Source: Mytilisepta virgata
Taxonomy: Eukaryota > Mollusca > Bivalvia > Mytilida > Mytilidae
Reading direction: 5' to 3'
Assembly (NCBI GenBank): GCA_028015205.1
Contig: CM051511.1
Coordinates: forward strand, 34,898,001 to 34,962,000
DNA length: 64,000 nt
A program made the translations under genes and the position numbers. Below are positions 13,894 through 22,585 of this stretch, one piece after another. The number at the start of each line of letters is the position of its first letter. The first letter of the stretch is position 1. Under the pieces are notes generated by a model, which did not search any database, was not told the DNA's origin, and worked only from the letters and a program-made list of their open reading frames with translations.

Positions 13894-14346
13894 TGTGACG
13901 AGGGTCTTCCTAGGCATTGGTTGATAAATTCAAGTTTTCATAAATACATATTTATTACGTACAGTTTCTTTATATACAAAATGATATTATTCACAATATT
14001 ACAAGAACATGGAAACACATCTGAACTCTATAAACATTCATACTAAAACTGACTTTCAGCTAAACTTTCCCACACTTACAAACTAGGGCCCTTCATTCAT
14101 TCTCAGACACATCTACAAACTTTGACATTCTGTAAACACATACATCATAAAATTTAACGGTAACATAGGGAGAGTAGAAACCAAAACACAACTGCAAATG
14201 TTAATCTAATTTACTTTGGTCAATATGTCTCAGTACTGCATGAAATATAGCCATAACATTTATTTCAAGGCTAATTATTAATGACGGCTAGAGATCAAAT
14301 AGTTAATTACTTTTAGATAAAGATTGCAAAGTTTTTCATTTTGACA
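13894..14346 (-). repeat. 5' LTR of the minus-strand element
   Basis: 453-bp LTR of the same length as its partner. The possible primer-binding site lies at 13,871-13,890 on the minus strand, a few bases inside the LTR. It reads like the 3' end of a tRNA-Leu with two extra bases; this assignment is tentative. Confidence 0.85.
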
Positions 14347-14596
14347 AAAGTATCCAGTGATCCAGATCAGATTGACGTCAAAATTAAGGCTGAATCCCAA
14401 ATAATTTACAATCATAGTTTTCATGCGTTTCGAATACGCTGAAAAATTCCTGGCAATGCAATAAAGTTTATGTCGTCGAATTCTTGTTTATTAATTTCAA
14501 AATATGCAAATGAGTATTGTTTTTCTTTGCGTATTATATTCCGTGGTTTTATTGAAAATATCATCCGGATCCCATAACAGTCACCCAGAATCAGGG

Positions 14597-14730
14597 CCAA
14601 TCTAATTAAAATTTGTTTTCCGCACTTGCTCCTTATTTTCGTTTGGTTGTTTATACGTTGCGCGTGGGACATATTATAAACCGAACGAAAATAAGGAGCA
14701 AATGTGGAAATTTGATTTCAATTAGATTGG
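14597..14730. repeat. 134-bp palindrome (copy 1)
   Basis: An inverted repeat with arms of about 58 bases, from ccaatctaattaaaatttg at 14,597 to its complement ending aattagattgg at 14,730, around a ~20-base centre. The arms include tgctccttattttcgtt and its complement. It looks like a foldback mini-element. The same structure is at 49,928-50,061. Confidence 0.75.
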
Positions 14731-14940
14731 ATAAGAGTCTTAACAATAATGGGTTCCTCTGGGATGCTTCCAAAATTTGTGTGCTTTGGTATATGTTTTT
14801 CCCATATAAAAAGGTGTCTCAATAAACATGTAACTTCTTGAACTTTATTATTCTTTGCCAGACTCATATTTAAGCAGAGAATAATATAAACTGACGGGTG
14901 TTAATAAAATACAAACAAACTTTGTTGGCACTAAATTGGA

Positions 14941-15290
14941 AATAATTCTTTTTACATGTTGTACACTTCTCCAAACCAGTAATCCGAAAAGAGGGATTTC
15001 TAAAGAAAACGGAATAATATGTACGATTTTAGATTTCCATGCCCTGGAGGCACAACACACTCCCAAAAATAACATATTTTTTTCACACCAATTCGTATTT
15101 GGTAATTAAAGTAACCTCACAATAATAAAAAACATTAAAAAAAAAAAATTTCCCGAATCTTTCCCCATTACAGCTATATTGTTAGATCTTTTTACATGTT
15201 TTACACTTCTCCAAACCAGTAATCCGGAAAGAGGGATTTCTAAAGAAAACGGAATAATATATACGATTTTAGGTTTCCATGCCCTCCCTC
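14941..15290. repeat. Direct and inverted repeat cluster
   Basis: About 105 bp at 14,941-15,047 (containing cttctccaaaccagtaatcc) recur directly at 15,181-15,287. Between them, 15,050-15,146 is the reverse complement of 11,196-11,294 (gggagtgtgttgtgcct and flanks). Copy 2 has only one unit, at about 50,335-50,440. The extra unit and the inverted piece were therefore gained in copy 1 or lost from copy 2. No coding content. Confidence 0.65.
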
Positions 15291-16363
15291 TGTTTACTTT
15301 GTAATTCGATTTAAATATAACTGAATAAAGAAATATATAACTGTTGTTTTGTAGAAGACAATGGTGATGATATATAAATATTTGTAACCTTGTAACCACC
15401 AGCAGAGACATATAGAACATATTGTTTTATATGTCTCTGCCACCAGGTACATGTACCATACCCTTACAACATGTACAAGGTTAGTTGATTCTATGCACAC
15501 AATTCTGGACATATATATGTGTATTGCTTGGCATCCTGTTCTTTTTTCTGGTTAATTAAAATAACTGAAATGATAAAGTTTTCAAAATACACAAACTACT
15601 TTATAGTTGTAAGATATGAATTTTAATTATGTGTTACAATATAATATAAATTATCAACTTTTATCATTGGTATGTGGCGAATGTTACTGAGACGAAATTA
15701 CCAATTCATTACGTCCTTCTATTTGATTGGACGAATACATACCCGTGATTCATCTAGACTTTCCTTTATCGGTCTTTTTGTTATTAGATAGCAGCCATGC
15801 CGCAGGTACAAAAATTTTATGAGCTTTTAAATTGATTATAAAGGGTGTCTTGAAATATATAAGTCAATAAAATATGCAGTTAGGCGTTATAGAATCCAAT
15901 GCTGTAATTATATACACGGAAAATTGATCATGTATGTGCACTATTGTAATTTCCAGACTGAAATGCGATGACCACGTGGTCGACATACTTGTGCGATATA
16001 ATTTTCGTTGATACCAATTAGGCAATTCCAGTTAACGCTAGGTGCAGCACTGGGTGGAAACATTTATTGTTAACATAATATCTCGTACCCATATCAACTA
16101 TTGATAGGTGATAAATATTTTTAACCTAGTTTTTAAATCCCCTCCGGAAAAATCGCTCCGCCTAGCGTTAGGTGCAATAGCTATCCCAATCTTGAGTGCA
16201 AGGACCGACAAATCTATGTGAGATTGTACCAGTCCTAGTGCACAAGATGTGTACATTTCCGACTTGCAGTTTGTGGTGTTGAAAAAAAAAAGAAAAACAA
16301 TGGACAGTACATACATTATGGATTTATACAGTAAATCTGATAGTTTCTATTTATAACTTCTGA

Positions 16364-16952
16364 CACTGGAATCGGAAGTTCTATCAATAAAATTCTGTAA
16401 ATTAAAGTCGACTTTCAATAGAGCTTCTCGTAGAGAAGCGACAGGAATGCAAGGCATTTTTCAAGGATTGTCCTAAATCTATATTTAAACGCTTATCGGC
16501 ATCGATTAAAGTATTGAATTCTACTCTTGGGTGTTTACACTTAATAAATATCATGTTTTTATGTACTTACCCCGGCAGTATTCCCGGACCCATTTCCGGA
16601 CATTTTTCCATGTAAAAAAATGTCCGGAAATGGGTCCGGGAATTCTTTGTGCATTATACTGACCTCAAAAAGTTCTACACTTCATGTTTACACATCATGG
16701 ATTCCGTGACAGGGCTCTAAAGGGAAAAACTCACGAAAACTGATACAAAAGCCGGGGTAAGTACATAAAAACATAATATTTATTACGTGTAAACACCCAA
16801 GAGTAGAATTAAATACTTTAATCCATGCCGATAAGCGTTTAAATATAGATTTAGGACAATCCTTTAAAAATGCGTTGCATTCCTGTCGCTTCTCTACGAG
16901 AAGCTCTATTGATAGATTACAGAATTTTATTGATGAACTTCCGATTCCTGTG
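16364..16952. mobile_element. 589-bp foldback / MITE-like element
   Basis: Long terminal inverted repeats of about 200 bases (16,364-16,575 and 16,751-16,952) start CACTGGAATCGG and CACAGGAATCGG when both are read inward. The left arm is followed by a second, nested GC-rich hairpin (about 16,581-16,642, ttcccggacccatttccgga and its complement). The element is flanked by a 7-bp direct repeat cttctga (16,357-16,363 and 16,953-16,959). Copy 2 has the site empty, with a single cttctga at about 51,511. It has no coding capacity, so any transposase must be supplied elsewhere. The CAC...GTG ends and the 7-bp (perhaps degraded 8-bp) duplication recall hAT elements, but I cannot assign the superfamily. 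Confidence 0.85.
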
Positions 16953-17002
16953 CTTCTGATGACTTACAGTAAATCTGATATGTTTCTATTTATAACTTCT
17001 GA

Positions 17003-17440
17003 TGCCTGGGTTGCCTAGTGGTCTAGCTGTAGGTAGTTCATGACCACTAATGATAACTAGGCTGTCAACACTTAGATAATTTGCGAGTTTGAATCTGACC
17101 TGTTGTGCGGGGTTAAACTCTAATCTTTATTGGCAAGGATTGTCAATTTTCTCATCGAAGGTCTCTCTCCTAGTGCTCCCTCCACTAAAACAAACAGGCT
17201 GCAGTGATATAGCCAATTGTGCTGAAACAACTAAACATAATAGCATAATACTGATAAAACAAATCGAGTTATCTCCCTTAGTCCAGCTTCTCTCCCCAAT
17301 ACTTTTTTGCCATATTATTTCAATTTATATTCTCTAATCATCTCCAATGTTTATTTGTCTTTTTTCTTTCTCTTTATACTGTTTTATTGTAATTCAAATG
17401 CCCTTTCAGGGCCCATTGATTTGGAAATAAAAAAAGTTTG
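17003..17440 (+). mobile_element. SINE with tRNA-like head and LINE-type tail (copy 1)
   Basis: The head (about 17,003-17,100) has a pol III A-box-like 'ggttgcctagtggtctag' and a B-box-like 'gagtttgaatctg'. The central part contains 'gtgctccctccactaaaaca' and 'gatatagccaattgtgctga', which resemble the conserved central domain of mollusc and deuterostome SINEs. The tail has a perfect stem gccct-ttc-agggc (17,400-17,412), then 'ccattgatttggaaataaa'. This tail closely resembles the LINE end at 26,725-26,755. The SINE sits in both duplicates and so predates the duplication. Confidence 0.65.
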
Positions 17441-17599
17441 AATTTAAACAAAAATTTACAACTTCTTCAGAAATGCTTCAAAAGTTTGTAAAATGGTCAA
17501 ATTCATTTTATAAATGATATTATTCTTGCAAAATTCTTTGGAGAAGTGTTGTTAATATGCAATTTTGTCATTAAAACATTTTTTATGTGTAAAACAGTT

Positions 17600-19978
17600 T
17601 TAAAGTGTTCAGTTACAGAAACAAATTTGAGTTATCTCCCATTGTCTGCATGTAATACAATTTTATGACTCTGATTCTCAAAATATGACTCTAAAACTAA
17701 ATGATATAATCTGTGAGGCAGCTGATAAATGTTTAAAACAAATTTTACCTAAAATCCCTAACTCCTTAAATTCAAATACTAAAACTATAAAGAAACAACC
17801 AAAGTGGTTTGATTTTTCTTTAATTAAAATACGTAAACAATTAGATGACAAGGAAAAGTTATTTAAAAAATATAATAATGACCCCATAGTGAGAGGGAAT
17901 TTCTTCAGTTTTTTAAAACTTTATAGAAAAACTAGGAAAAATAAATATAAACAGTTCCGTAGAGATCTTATTGTACAACAAGACAACATGAGAGATAACA
18001 ATCCATCCCAATATTGGGCCTTACTACAGTCTCTCAGTAATGAATCCTCTACGAAAGGAGATACATCTAATATATCAAACTCTGATTGGTTACACTATTT
18101 TAAAAAGCTTAATTCAAATTCCTTACCTGTAAATAAAGAACTAATTGATTCACTTAATAAACTAGAAAAGCATAACATTTTCACAGAATCGGATTATAAA
18201 ATTACAGAAAAAAAGATAAATGAAGCAGTTAAATCACTAAAAAACAATAAAGCAAGCTTTGACTCCATAATAAATGAGATGCTCAAGTGTAGCCAGTCAT
18301 ATCTGCTTAAATGTTTTGTAAAGATATTTAATAAAGTATTAACTTCAGGAAAATTTCCTGAAATATGGGCTAAAGGATTTATTGTCCCATTACATAAAAG
18401 CGGATCTTAAGATGACCCCTCAAATTTTAAGATAGGTAGTTGTGTAGGAAAACTCTTTTTAAAAATACTTAATAACAGATTAGAAAAGTTTATAACTAAA
18501 AGAAATATAGTTGGTCCAGAGCAGATAGGATTTTGTAAAGGTAAAAGAACCAATGACCACATGTTTGTACTTAAAACCTTAATTGATAAATACACTAAGC
18601 AGGGACATAAACGCCTCTATACCTGTTTTGTTGATTTTAAAAAGGCCTTTGACAAAGTTTGGTATTTAGCCTTATTTTGTAAATTGAGGAAGCTCGGATT
18701 TAGCGATTTATTTTATAATGTGATCAAAGATATGTATAAAAACACATCTCTATGTGTAAAAACTAATAGTAACACACTAACTGAAAATTTCCCATCAGAT
18801 ATTGGTGTTCGTCAAGGGGATAATCTGAACCCTACATTGTTTAAACTTTTCATAAATGATTTACCTGAAATTTTTGGGTCTAGCTGTTGCCCAGTTTTAT
18901 TAAACAACAGTTCCCTTAACTGTTTAATGTATGCAGATGACCTCATTATGATTTCTGAAACTTCATCTGGATTACAAAATTGTTTAGATAATTTAATGGA
19001 TTATTGTAATAAATGGGGACTAGAAATTAACATGAAAAAAACAAAAGTATTAATTTTTAATAACACAGGAAGAATATCAAAGGCAAAATTCACATTTAAT
19101 GGTCAGCTTATTAATAATGAGAAAAAAATATAATTATCTTGGCATGATATTCACTGTATCTGGAAGATTTACAGATGCTAAGTTTAATCTTAAAAGCCTT
19201 TTTTAAATTTAAAAAATATTTCACCCATTTTAAACCTAATATTAAAACACTTTTACATCTTTTTGACCACATACTGAAGCCAATTTTGTTATATGGCTCA
19301 GAAATTTGGGGCCAATTCTTTCCAAATAAGTTACAATCAAAAGGAGACAACTATTTTTTCCAAATGTGCAAAGATCTAGTTATCGAAAAATTACATGTTA
19401 AATTTTGTAAATATTCTCTACAGGTACCTAGAAGATCAACTAACCTAGCAGTGATGGGAGAGTTGGGGCGCTACCCCATATCTCTTAAGGTTATTCTTAA
19501 TATGACTAAATTTTGGCTCATACTCACAGAACAAAATAACTCCCTCATTAAAGAAGCATTTGAAGAGTCCAAAATTTTATCTAAAACATGTAAAGACAAT
19601 TGGTTGGGAAGCATTTATTCAATATTTAAATATCTTAATTTAACCCCAGAATATTTGTTAAATCACAAATCTCATATAAAGTCAATTATCATTAAAAAAC
19701 TCCGAATTAAATATGATGAAATTTGGCTTAACCAACTAAATAATGACAAACCTGGCATAGTGCAAGGAAATAAATAAAGGACCTATAGACTATTTAAAAA
19801 TAATATAGGCCTTGAAAAATATTTATTGTTAAATAATTGTAAAACATTAAATGAGTTAACCAAATTTAGAATTAGTGCCCATGAACTTGAAATAGAAAAG
19901 GGAAGACATAAAGGAATAGCCCCAGATAAAAGATTTTGTAAATTATGTAATAATGACATTGTTGAGGATGAAATGAAC
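17600..19978 (+). pseudogene. Old LINE, 5' part (ORF2 RT), interrupted
   Basis: A 5'-truncated LINE ORF2 broken into frames at about 17,685-18,410, 18,561-19,133, 19,175-19,777 and 19,826-19,978. It begins in the linker before RT ('KKQPKWFDFSLIKIRKQ') and has the RT motifs 'CFVDFKKAFDKVW', 'GVRQGDNLNPTLFKLFINDL' and YADD near 18,935. The endonuclease is missing. The frame stops at 'CKLCNNDIVEDEMNF' (about 19,978), in the middle of the C-terminal zinc-finger-like motif, where the younger LINE begins. The continuation ('QCPSLKTERSS...') lies at 26,782. It is related to the younger LINE but clearly diverged and dead. Confidence 0.9.
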
Positions 19979-20091
19979 TTCCGCTTCCGGTTAATATGGA
20001 AGCAAAATTGAATTTGTAATCAGAAAAAACAACCACGTCCACTGTTTGAAGCAAAACTGACCTGCTATTATTACGCAAAAAGGAAGCAGAG

Positions 20092-22086
20092 ATGTCAAAT
20101 TTCAATGTAAATCACCCAGACATTCAGGATTACATTAATAGTGGTAAAACAGAAAAATTATACCCACAAGCATATCTCCCGCCAAAATTGAACAAACCAA
20201 CAACAGCCAAAGCGAAGCAATGTAAATTTGAAATGATTGATACTGCAATCTATGAAGCAAGCGCAAGAATGGTCGGGTTTAGAACCTCGAAAGAGCGCAT
20301 AACTCCCTGGTTAAAGGCCATCGGGGCATATTATTATGAATATTTAGGAAAACGCCCAGACAAAGATATTGACTGGCAAGACAGCCCTAACACCATATCT
20401 AAGACCGAACCATTGAAATCAGTAACTATAGAAGTTTCAACAACTGAACAGAAAGATAATCCATTGCTATATAAATTGACATTCTTCATCAAAACTGGAT
20501 TTATCCAAAGTCAGGGTAATCACTACGAAATGTTCTTGAATGAGAATTTTCCTCGCCTGCTGCAAATTGTCGCAAATTTGGCAGGTCCATATGATGGTAT
20601 TGCTCCTCAACAAAAGTTGCAAAAAGTAGAAATTGATGTAAACTCCAATCAAGTACATGAATCTGAAAAATCTGAATCCGAATCATCCAGTTCTAGCACA
20701 TTAGACGAAGTTGACTCATTAACATTTGACGAAGAAACCCTACTCAAACAACCTGCGAACGAGACGGATAAAAGTCACACGAAAAATCAGACAAGATCAA
20801 CAGATGTTAAACAATTTGATAGTTCAGTTCAGACGAACAAAGCCTCTGCAAAACCAAGTGTCAATGAAAAAAAAGTACTCACAGTTGAAAATTTCTCCAT
20901 ATTTGAGAATAACATTCTAGATACTGTTCGCAAGCTGGAAACTAACAGGGCAACAGATACTAAAACATTAACTGACAAAATTGAAGCTGGTCAAACACTG
21001 ATTATTGATCTTATCAAACAAATGTCAGATGACAAAAAGAAATCAAATGTGAGTGAACTACACGATAAAATCTCATCACTGAAAACAGATAAAAAGGCTC
21101 TTGAATTTCAGCTACAAACTGAAAGGAACAATCACATGACTCTAACAAGTAGTCTCGAAAATCAGATTAAACATGAAAAACAATTGGTTGAAAATAGCAG
21201 AGAACAGCTAAGACAATACATTACTTCGTCAACATCAGAACTAAAGTTCAACACTGACCAGCTGGACGAAAAAAATGCTGAAGTAGATAAACTTAACAGA
21301 AAAATACAAGATTTGACTGCTCAGTTGGAAAAAAGTATGGAGGATAATATTGAACTTAAACTACAAATATCAAAACTACATGACGAGCATACATTACGTC
21401 TGGAAGAACATGCAGCACGTCTCCAGGAGGAACAAAGGGCCACATACGATGGCCGACATCCTATCTCAAAACAGCCAGTTGTGCTATTAATTGGAACATC
21501 AAACATAAAAGGAATCAATGAAGAAAAGTTAACAACAGCCGCATCGGTGAAGAAAGTAATTAAATATACACTAAACACTACCTATGAATACATAAATGAT
21601 TCGACAGACCAACCTGATATAGTCATCTTACATTCTCTCACTAACGATCTGAGAAATGTAGATCCACAATCGTGTGTCGATCAAATAGGAAACATCTTGA
21701 CCACCATACATCAAAAGTGGGAAAAAGCGGTATGTATAATTTCATTGCCAACTCCGAGGAAAGATAACTATATGTTCCATACAAATGGGCAAATTATAAG
21801 TGCAATGTTAAAGCAAAAATACAACGAAGAAAACCGTGTTAAATTTGCTGATCACAGCAACATGTGTCATGGAGGAAATCCTATAGATGATCTTCTAGAA
21901 GGAGACGGATTTCATTTAAATTCTAAAGGCACCTTTCAACTTGCCAGTAATATAAAGAAAGTAATACATCAGATTCTCGACGTTCCGATGCTCAGAAATG
22001 ATAGAAGTCGCTCAAGAATGAGACGAGGACCAAATCGTGGTCGCGGAAAATTCAATATGAGAGGACGTGGACGTGGTGGCGAATAA
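20092..22086 (+). CDS. LINE ORF1 protein: coiled coil, SGNH-like domain, RGG tail
   Basis: 664 residues with one clean frame from the ATG at 20,092. Residues ~1-180 form a globular N-terminal region. About 190-290 is Ser/Glu-rich and charged linker, and about 300-460 is predicted coiled coil (dense Leu/Glu/Lys heptads). About 461-630 resembles the SGNH-hydrolase (esterase) domain of ORF1 proteins in CR1/L2-type LINEs. Block I is 'VVLLIGTSNIKG' with Ser in GTSN, a later 'SLTND' could be block III, and 'DGFHLN' near residue 604 supplies the Asp-x-x-His pair of block V. The end (about 640-664) is an Arg/Gly-rich RNA-binding-type tail ('RRGPNRGRGKF'). Such ORF1 proteins are thought to coat LINE RNA in the ribonucleoprotein particle; the esterase role is unclear. 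No frame lesions are seen. Confidence 0.85.
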   Translation: MSNFNVNHPDIQDYINSGKTEKLYPQAYLPPKLNKPTTAKAKQCKFEMIDTAIYEASARMVGFRTSKERITPWLKAIGAYYYEYLGKRPDKDIDWQDSPNTISKTEPLKSVTIEVSTTEQKDNPLLYKLTFFIKTGFIQSQGNHYEMFLNENFPRLLQIVANLAGPYDGIAPQQKLQKVEIDVNSNQVHESEKSESESSSSSTLDEVDSLTFDEETLLKQPANETDKSHTKNQTRSTDVKQFDSSVQTNKASAKPSVNEKKVLTVENFSIFENNILDTVRKLETNRATDTKTLTDKIEAGQTLIIDLIKQMSDDKKKSNVSELHDKISSLKTDKKALEFQLQTERNNHMTLTSSLENQIKHEKQLVENSREQLRQYITSSTSELKFNTDQLDEKNAEVDKLNRKIQDLTAQLEKSMEDNIELKLQISKLHDEHTLRLEEHAARLQEEQRATYDGRHPISKQPVVLLIGTSNIKGINEEKLTTAASVKKVIKYTLNTTYEYINDSTDQPDIVILHSLTNDLRNVDPQSCVDQIGNILTTIHQKWEKAVCIISLPTPRKDNYMFHTNGQIISAMLKQKYNEENRVKFADHSNMCHGGNPIDDLLEGDGFHLNSKGTFQLASNIKKVIHQILDVPMLRNDRSRSRMRRGPNRGRGKFNMRGRGRGGE

Positions 22087-22585
22087 CCATGATAGCATTC
22101 TGTGCCTCAAGAATTTTTGTTTGTAGTGTAGAATGTTTATTTTGATTGCCAAATGTTTATTACTGATTGTGAATTTAGATATTTGCTGTTAATCTATGAT
22201 TTAATCTCGTAAAAGTGTCATTTCATTCAATATTATAGTAAGGGAAAGGTATTCTCTTATTTTTGGCTATAAATTTATATTCTTAAACAGAAGCTTTGAA
22301 TATTGAAAAGATAATTATTTCCCTTTTTGATACTTTTCGCATTGATCTAACTACTTTGATTGATTTATATCACAGCAACAATAAGTGTAACAAGCTTACT
22401 TAATAATAGAAAAGTCCTTTTTTTTATTTTACATCAGATTTGTGTCTAAAAGTTTTATTACTATTTTTCTATAGAAAGTCTTTTGCTCATATTTTACATC
22501 AGATTTGTGTCTAAAAGTTTTATTACTTTTTTCATAAGTTTTTCAATTGTTACAATATTATGTGAAAAGTCCTTCTGCACCGAAG

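Larger units (their letters stand above)
11716..14346 (-). mobile_element. Ty3/gypsy-type LTR element, deletion derivative
   Basis: Two direct 453-bp LTRs, each starting tgtgacgagg and ending ttttgaca, enclose about 1.7 kb. A 4-bp repeat aaag flanks the element (11,712-11,715 and 14,347-14,350). I count 11 mismatches between the LTRs by eye. The polarity is minus. A purine tract (revcomp aggggaggta) abuts the left LTR, and a primer-binding-like site, tggtggcacagcggcgggat, lies next to the right LTR. Only the C-terminal part of integrase remains, and gag, protease and RT are gone. Copy 2 lacks the whole element: there, ttaaccattc joins gtcaaaattaagg at about 49,717, with a further ~40 flanking bases missing. 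Confidence 0.9.
1..17576. repeat. Segmental duplication, copy 1
   Basis: This stretch reappears in the same orientation at 41,203-52,128. The matching left edge is a T-run followed by gctcc (27 here, 41,221 there). The matching right edge is the shared gcaattttgtcattaaaa, ending at 17,576 and 52,128. Shared blocks differ by scattered substitutions and short indels, in the mid-90s percent identity by eye. Blocks present only here are about 2,341-2,785, 5,389-7,640, 9,455-10,770, 11,699-14,377, 14,950-15,148 and 16,364-16,959. I see no intact host gene in it, only retroelement fragments, palindromes and AT-rich sequence. Copy 1 may extend left of the window, because the window starts inside the T-run. 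Confidence 0.9.

Noticed and set aside
11699..14377. The copy 1/copy 2 difference as a retained versus spliced intron
   Set aside because: The ~42 flanking bases outside the LTR element cannot be removed at GT-AG to give the exact copy 2 junction; one base does not fit.
15400..15448. Short inverted repeat around 'gcagagacatata'
   Set aside because: Only about 13 perfectly paired bases; could be chance in AT-rich DNA.
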